This document shows, piece by piece, positions 58,163 to 64,000 of a stretch of 64,000 bases of DNA (position 1 is the stretch's first letter; the number at the start of each line of letters is the position of its first letter). Under the pieces are notes generated by a model, which worked only from the letters and a program-made list of their open reading frames with translations, did not search any database and had not been told where the DNA came from. The stretch is from Symbiodinium natans (taxonomy: Eukaryota; Sar; Dinophyceae; Suessiales; Symbiodiniaceae), in NCBI GenBank assembly GCA_905221605.1, contig CAJNDS010000306.1, positions 28,918-92,917 of the forward strand, given 5' to 3'. The translations under genes and the position numbers were made by a program.

Positions 58163-61100
58163 GTACACGCTCTGATTTCCTGCTATTGCACCGTGCCTTG
58201 ACTGTTAAACTGAAAGTAGGAAACTTTCCAGGAGGTGCTGTGGCTGGGAGGGATGGCGCAGGTGTTTTGGACCTTTGGCCAGTAGTCACGTGGTTATCAG
58301 GATGCTGGCCAAGTTGTGTTGGGCTGTTGTCCGAAGTAGTCAGGTTCACCTCGGGTTCATGGGTTTGGGGGTAGCGTCGGCATGGAAGACAGGAGTGAAA
58401 GTTTGGGCTTGTACCCGGAGTGGCTGATGGGAATCAATTAAGCACCGCTAGATTAGATGCTTTGACCGTGTCCTTTGGCAAAGCATCCCTCATTGAACTG
58501 CAAGGCGATCACGCTTGCCAGAGCCCAAAGTCACTGCTGTCTTGTGCATTGTTGTAGTGCTGTTGTGACTTGGTGGTTGTGCTGCGAAAGGGTCGGACAG
58601 ACAGCGTCGGACGACAAGTAGGTTCATGTGGCTATGTATAGACTCAAAGGACGAGGCATCCGTTGATGTGAGTGGGGAACCCTGTCCTGAAGCCACCACC
58701 AACAGATCTAGCAGCCTCAAGAGATTGGAGTCGTGAATCAAGACGTGCTCTTCTTGCTGTTACGACGATAGCTTACTTAGCCGCCTTACCAGCAACGCAT
58801 CGCCGTAGTGATATGGCTGGAATAACCATATAGTGCATAGTGCTCGTCGTGGCAAGCTTCAGATGAAATATTCCGTAGGTCTAGCTGAACGTAGACGATC
58901 CCGCTGCTGTATTCCTCTACTCCTGGGACCTCTGGACGAATGCCGAAGCAAAGTTTGTTGACCCAAGCGGTTAGCCGGAACAAACCTAGATCACGGGAAG
59001 GACTCAATACATTTATCACATGTCAACTTCAAGCTTTACGTGTGCTTGAGACCTTCTTCTTCAGTCTGAACCAGACTTGAAGCCACTTCAACGGACTCAG
59101 GACATTTTCCTGGTTATCATTGGCCTGATCGGCGGGCTGATACAGGCCAGTCCTTTCCAGACTCTCAAAGGCTCTGAGCAGCACGCATCCTCTACAAGGG
59201 TCATGCCAACAATAGGACGGACAGACCGACTCAACGAGTTGAAGTGTGTGTTTGTGTGTCTGTGGTAGTTATCCTTGCATCCTTGACCCCGTTACTGCTT
59301 GGGGACCTGGGATCGTGGAGTCTTGCAATGCTCCAAGACAATCATTCCTCAGGCCCTTTCGGTGAGGATTTGAGTATGAAGTCCAGCTGCAAAGATCGCA
59401 AAAGCTGCTCAGGCAGGCGCCGCCCTCGTCAACCTCCCGCTGCCCCTGGAAGTGATTGGTTGCCTGGCCATTGTGGTTGGGTGTCCATGATGAGGTTCAG
59501 GCTCAACCAGTGAGATTGTTTCCAAGAAAACCGTTGGCGCGAAGATTGTCGACAACCGCAACCGGTACCGTAGCCTCTGCAGGAAAGCGGCCTGGCATGT
59601 TCGTTGGAGCGTGCAGGGGTCGTCCTGTAAGTTGACATGTTTTTTGACCCACCACCGGTCCAAAGCACTTGGTTTCGGGCTACCGCGGCGAACCAAAAGC
59701 ACCTTCAAAGCAAGACATGTCCTGTGGTTATAATGCTGGACTGAACCCAAAACTTTGGATCTGCCATGCTTTGCCCATTGCATATGCTGCCTGCTTCCTC
59801 TCGTGGCCGTCAGGCCCCCTGTCCATCTGCTCTGAACCCTCGGGTTGTGCTTGAGAGCTGCCGTCCAGCTGAACACATGACAGCATTGCGGGCTAGCTGC
59901 ATCATGTTGAGCTACTCAGACAGACCGAAGTTGAACAAGGGCAGTCTCGTTCTGTGTTGCTTGACCTTCAACCCTCAGTTGCTGCCAGGGCTTTTGTTTC
60001 TTCGCACGCCTCGCGCACTTGCTTTGCGAACCATGTCTTTTCCGTGCTCAGCTCCCAGAAGCGCATCCAGCAAGGATGCTCACAGCTGTGTAGTCTCGTG
60101 TGCAGACACAGCTCTGACAAAGACGCGTCGAAGCAGTTGCACAGACGCATGTCCATGTTGCCACAGGCTTATGCTTTCATTTGGTGCAGCCGCTGTTGTG
60201 GCTCGCTACCGCAGTCCTTCTCCATTGCTGCTGCAGCTGTCGGGGAAAAACTTGAGCAATCGCGATGCACATGCGTAGCAGAGCTGGGTCCAATGGCCTC
60301 TTAGCCGACTGCAGCATGTGTCATGGCTCAAAAGACGGCTGCCTACACACATCAACTTGAGATCCTGAACTTCTTGATCGGACAACTGTGCAGCTCAAAG
60401 CTCGTTTACCGAGTCATTCTCCGACAATTGCATACTTGGCACACAATGTCATCCGGTTATACGGTTAATCAGACCTTTGTGGGGTGGAATTGACGCTGGA
60501 GTTTCAAATTCTCGATGTGTCCATCTGTAGCGACAAGGCTTCAACAGCACCTGCATCTACTTGGCGGTGACCGGCGCATGCATCTACTCTATCATCGTGA
60601 GCCTGGGCCTTGGGGCAAAGCAAAGCATGGTCTCCGCCTGCGCTAGGCGAAGTGTTTTTGAACGCTGCGCGTCGCCCGCCTCGGCCCGGCCCGGCAGTCA
60701 AAGCCTTTTAAGGGTGTAGGGTCGGGCCCTCCCTTATATGTACCATACTGCCCCATCCTGACTCAAGAACCATCCTGGAGTGGTCGCTCTGCTAGGAGAT
60801 AGGATGCCGGCCAGCCAGCGATGTTGCAGGCGATGCCCAGCAGCGCAGTATAGCTGATTTATGGAGCACCCCATGTCCCTTCTTGTTGTTACATAGCAGG
60901 AATCCATCTCTGCAGTCCAGCTCCACAGCATTCCCCTCCAGGGCAGAACAGAGAGCAACTCAAGAGGACCCAAGGACTGGAACCTCTTCCCATTTCTTAC
61001 ACCACACCAACTTCAGAGCCATTCTCCCACGTGAAACTTTCATGAATCCCCGGCTGAATCCTTGCAGCTTCTTCATCTTCTGAGGCCTCACGGGGAAGTT

Positions 61101-61927
61101 CCCGAAGGGCCTCGGTGCCCGGGCATGTTTTGGTGGGAGGTTTAGGTTGTCGTTTGGCCTCTGGCCTGAGTGCAAAGAGTGTGGTCGACCAGAGAGATTC
61201 GACAGGCGTGCTTTGAAGTCAGGGTGTGCTGTGCCAGTTTAAAGCGTGGCATCATGTGAAGCCAGCCGTGATGTGCGGCATGAATAGTCCTCCTACAAAT
61301 ATGCGCGGAGCACAGCATCGGTACCAGAATAGATGCAACAGAGCGGACTGTTCCGAGACGCAGGAATTGCTGCTTGCGCTCCTCCCTGTCCTCTCCAATG
61401 TAAAAAGGATGCTTGAGAAGAGCACTTCGTCCTCCAGTGGACTTCAGCCACTGCATCAGGATGGATTGCCTAGCTATTGGTCGCTGCTAGATACTACATG
61501 TAGCACGAAGTCCTGCTTCTTTCGAAGTCGTTCACTCCTCTGCTGGTTGCCATCTTACAACATTACGAGGGCTTCAGCTACAAGGCTGCACTTCGAGATG
61601 GGCACACGGCGTCACCTCTACCTTAGGCGCTCCCATCTCGTGAAGCAACAGCCTGGGCCTGCCAAGCGGGACGGGATCCCAATTCAGCTCGATTGCCCCG
61701 CCAATAGAGACAAACGAGCAGAGTGCAGTTCAGGTATCATCACCGAGCTAGCTGAGTTTCAGATCTTCGACACGGCACCGAGCGCTTGCTGGCTGCAACA
61801 TGTCTTTGTCACTGCCTTTCGGCGCCCGTCTACGCCCGTCTGCCTGTGCTGTTGAGACAATCGACAAGTTGTATTTGGATGCTTCGAGTCCCTTGAGTGG
61901 AGTTGTGTGTCGTGTGTGCATCTCCTG

Positions 61928-62002
61928 TGTTACACGGCCGGCTTCAAGGATGGCGACGAGGACACGACCAAGTACTTCGAGCAGCGCCTTGGCACTGATT
62001 AA
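61928..62002 (+). CDS. candidate terminal exon
   Basis: The frame CYTAGFKDGDEDTTKYFEQR, LGTD ends at TAA 62000. The acidic, well mixed composition suggests a protein C-terminus. The acceptor is not clear. It may end the calpain gene or an unrelated one. Confidence 0.28.
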   Translation, partial: CYTAGFKDGDEDTTKYFEQRLGTD

Positions 62003-63326
62003 CGTGGAAATTCCCAGATCCCATGGTGTGCGTCCTCATGATGGTTCTAGATTCTAGCTGCAAGAATCTCAAGCTGTCACACGTGCTACAACCCTTTCAG
62101 CCGTCCATCAATTAAAACCTCACCACAACCTGCAGGCCGGATGCTCCCCCAAAGTCCACGTGATTTGCAGACTATTGTCAACGCGATAGCTCAACTTCAT
62201 CGAGCAAGGTGCTTCAAGCCCCACACTTTCGCTTGTACTTTTCAACTGCCAAACAAACAACTCGAGACCCGAGCCCTCGAGGATTTTCAAGAACCGCCCC
62301 GAAAACGCGGATGAAGACAAGTGAGAAGGGTCTGCATTTGATGAGCCTGCACAACGCCAGGTTTGATTTTTAAAGTTGCACCGGTTCACGCTTGGTACAC
62401 AGATCAGAAGAATGCAAGGTTGGGCGCCAACCTTGCTGGTGGATGTGTGTGAGGTGCGACAGACCCTCGCCGCCACAACATGACATGTGATACAGGACGA
62501 GTTGTGAGCCCGGGCGGGGCCCAAAAGATGTAATGCTTGTTGCAGTTGTAAAGAGACTCTCACCCTTTTGAGCATCTTTGCGCAGTTTTGGGCCCTGCCT
62601 GAATGTGTTCGCGGAATCATAATACTTGCGCTGTCTGGGCTGGCTTTGCTGCACAGCTTTGCAGCCAACCTAGCTGTGGTTTTTGCATGTGCGCCTCCTT
62701 CCCGAAAGCTCGACAACTCCCGATTCACTCGTCAGACGACGTGCAACAACCGCAAGTCTCGAAGAGTATATGTTTTTCATGCATTGGGAGCTTGCTCCCA
62801 TCGCTACAAGAGTGTTTACAAAAACTTGAGAGAGCAAGCTGCGAGGCTCACCCGAAAAAGGGTACAGCCAGCAGAGTGACCCGGGTTCCTACTGGACATC
62901 TAACTCGGTTTGCTATTTTTCGCAAGCGTTGGTGGGATTCCGAATTCCGGCCCCGACAACATCAACAGTCTCAGGAAGCCCGACACGGTTACATTGTCGA
63001 ATTCGGGATTGGTTCACAATTTCGCACTATTTTTGCAGCACAGTACTAGTAGGCACGAAAGCCCTTGTGTTGCAGGTCCCTTTTCCTCCTTGGGTCACTT
63101 GGCCATTGGCTCGAGCTCGTGTGTGAAGAGCGGTTGCAACTGCTGATTTGGAGCTCTCATGTTTTGGTTATCACATGCAATGTGTGCGTACACGATGGAA
63201 TCAATTGGGAAACAGCTGCAACACTTCCGTTGGAGACTGCCTTCTTCACCGAAAGAATCAGAGAAAAGGCGGTTAGGTTCTATACACTTCATATTCCTGT
63301 TGCCTGCCATGATGGTCTCCTGCAGA

Positions 63327-64000
63327 TGCTCGGAGCTCTCGTTATCCACCTTCGAGGGGCATCGCACATGTTTATGAAGAACTGGCTGGCATTGGCCCTT
63401 CTGTTCGGTGCGTGTGTGACGACAAGGGCTGGGCCTGCCGTTTGCTCCTGGGCCAGCCCTCAGGGAATCCAGGGGGTTATGGAGAATGACACGGTGCTTT
63501 GTAGGCGGCTGTTCTACATGCCCCACGCACAGCTTTGGCGTTGCGCAGACTCGATTGCCTTCGGGTATCCCCGCCAGCTGCGCGGTTGAGCTTGAACGTT
63601 AGTCAGCTTTCTAGTTGGCTTCGTTGTGTCTCAATCCTACTGCACGTGGTTGAACGAGCACCACTCCATCGAGCCACTGCTAGAGCTGTGACACCAGCGC
63701 TGCACCAGTGAGGCTCCAGCGGTACATCCGGCTGCTTGCGATGGCCGTGACAGGCGCTGAGCTTAGAGGGTCTCTCTCCGTGCTGTCGGACATTTACAAA
63801 GCCCTGATTGCGTCATTGGGCGGTGGCTCAGAGACTTAGTACGGGAGAGCGATACGAAAATGTCATCAGATCTTCTGGCGAGGTGCCCTGGACATTAGCC
63901 AGCCGAAGCCCTTTGATCCCGGCACGCGGTACTGCGGGAAGGATTGGTCCGAGAATTCCTTGACCATGGTCGGCTTGGTGAGGCGGGCAGGTATCAAGTG
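63327..64000 (+). CDS. TylF-like (macrocin O-methyltransferase family) gene, 5' part, signal peptide
   Basis: Three segments are seen. 63327-63563 follows TGGTCTCCTGCAG, a good acceptor for the spliced leader or an intron. It starts with ATG at 63327 or 63368 and contains KNWLALALLFGACVTTRAG, a signal peptide, then NDTVLCRRLFYMPHAQLW; a GT at 63564 precedes the in-frame stop. 63721-63770 reads RYIRLLAMAVTGAEL, like the RYLxLxxxxLTG helix near the start of TylF proteins. 63870-64000 reads DPGTRYCGKDWSENSLTMVG, LVRR, matching the GRDWPxxAxTMIGLxRL element of the family. TylF proteins are SAM-dependent O-methyltransferases. The SAM-binding and metal-binding parts lie beyond the window end, so activity cannot be judged. 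The donor of the middle exon is not resolved. The signal peptide suggests entry into the secretory or plastid route. Confidence 0.6.
63870..64000 (+). CDS. TylF-like exon with DW...TMVGL motif, cut by window end
   Basis: After TGTCATCAG the frame runs without stop to the last base: IFWRGALDISQPKPFDPGTR, then YCGKDWSENSLTMVGLVRRA. The Asp-Trp ... Thr-Met-(I/V)-Gly pattern is the best evidence for the TylF family here. Confidence 0.58.
   Translation, partial: MFWRGALDISQPKPFDPGTRYCGKDWSENSLTMVGLVRRAGIK

Larger units (their letters stand above)
56600..63300. other. mostly non-coding stretch with a few coding-like pieces
   Basis: Nothing is recognised. Coding-like pieces are at 58076-58162 (+), 61570-61740 (+, LHFEMGTRRHLYLRRSHLVK), 61928-62002 (+) and 60900-61130 (-). 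A hydrophobic frame at 59098-59160 (DIFLVIIGLIGGLIQA) could be a membrane segment. Some may be 3' exons of the calpain gene, whose end is not found. Confidence 0.4.

Noticed and set aside
1-64000. tRNA, rRNA, spliced-leader RNA genes, CRISPR arrays and transposase or reverse-transcriptase genes
   Set aside because: Looked for box A/B words, regular spacer arrays and conserved polymerase or transposase motifs by eye; nothing convincing. A tRNAscan-SE or Rfam run would be decisive.

Overview
The window looks like nuclear DNA of a dinoflagellate, most probably a Symbiodiniaceae-type genome. Recognisable protein domains are cut into short exons, often 27-100 bases, by introns of 0.1 to more than 3 kb. 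Several exon joins only work with GC-AG introns, which are frequent in dinoflagellates. Genes are sparse, and the space between them is full of homopolymers, microsatellites, minisatellites and scattered telomere-like CCCTAAA-type words. I see no bacterial operon, IS element, CRISPR array, rRNA or convincing tRNA. Very long open frames are absent except for one 1.6 kb stretch.

Layout. 1-7.8 kb: no recognised gene, but several coding-like minus-strand segments. 7.88-9.46 kb (+): an uninterrupted gene with a Cys-rich N-terminus, an FCP1/HAD-like phosphatase fold that has lost its catalytic aspartates, and a C-terminal SPRY domain. 10.4 kb (+): one unrecognised candidate exon. 14.66-16.32 kb (+): remains of a coiled-coil gene ending in a Hint (hedgehog/intein-type) domain, broken by many frame changes. 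16.3-29 kb: mostly repeats and nothing recognisable. 29.1-40.2 kb (+): a split gene for a gamma-butyrobetaine/trimethyllysine-type 2-oxoglutarate dioxygenase, with a DUF971-type N-terminal domain, the HTD iron ligands and the distal histidine in separate exons. Its introns carry a 102-109 bp tandem repeat and a cluster of CGTAGG words. 46.8-47.9 kb (+): a possible secreted-protein start, an EF-hand exon and other exon-like segments. 48.8-49.2 kb: two related 21-bp minisatellites. 50-53.3 kb: unrecognised exon-like segments on both strands. 54.04-56.57 kb (+): a calpain catalytic core with complete Cys-His-Asn triad over four exons. 63.33-64.0 kb (+): the 5' part of a TylF-like (macrocin O-methyltransferase family) gene with a signal peptide, cut off by the window end.

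The confidently recognised genes all lie on the + strand, which fits the unidirectional gene blocks and spliced-leader trans-splicing known from dinoflagellates. Nothing shows that they share a pathway. Exon borders were set by hand from reading frame, splice phase and family conservation; where phase or motif did not decide the border, the entry says so.
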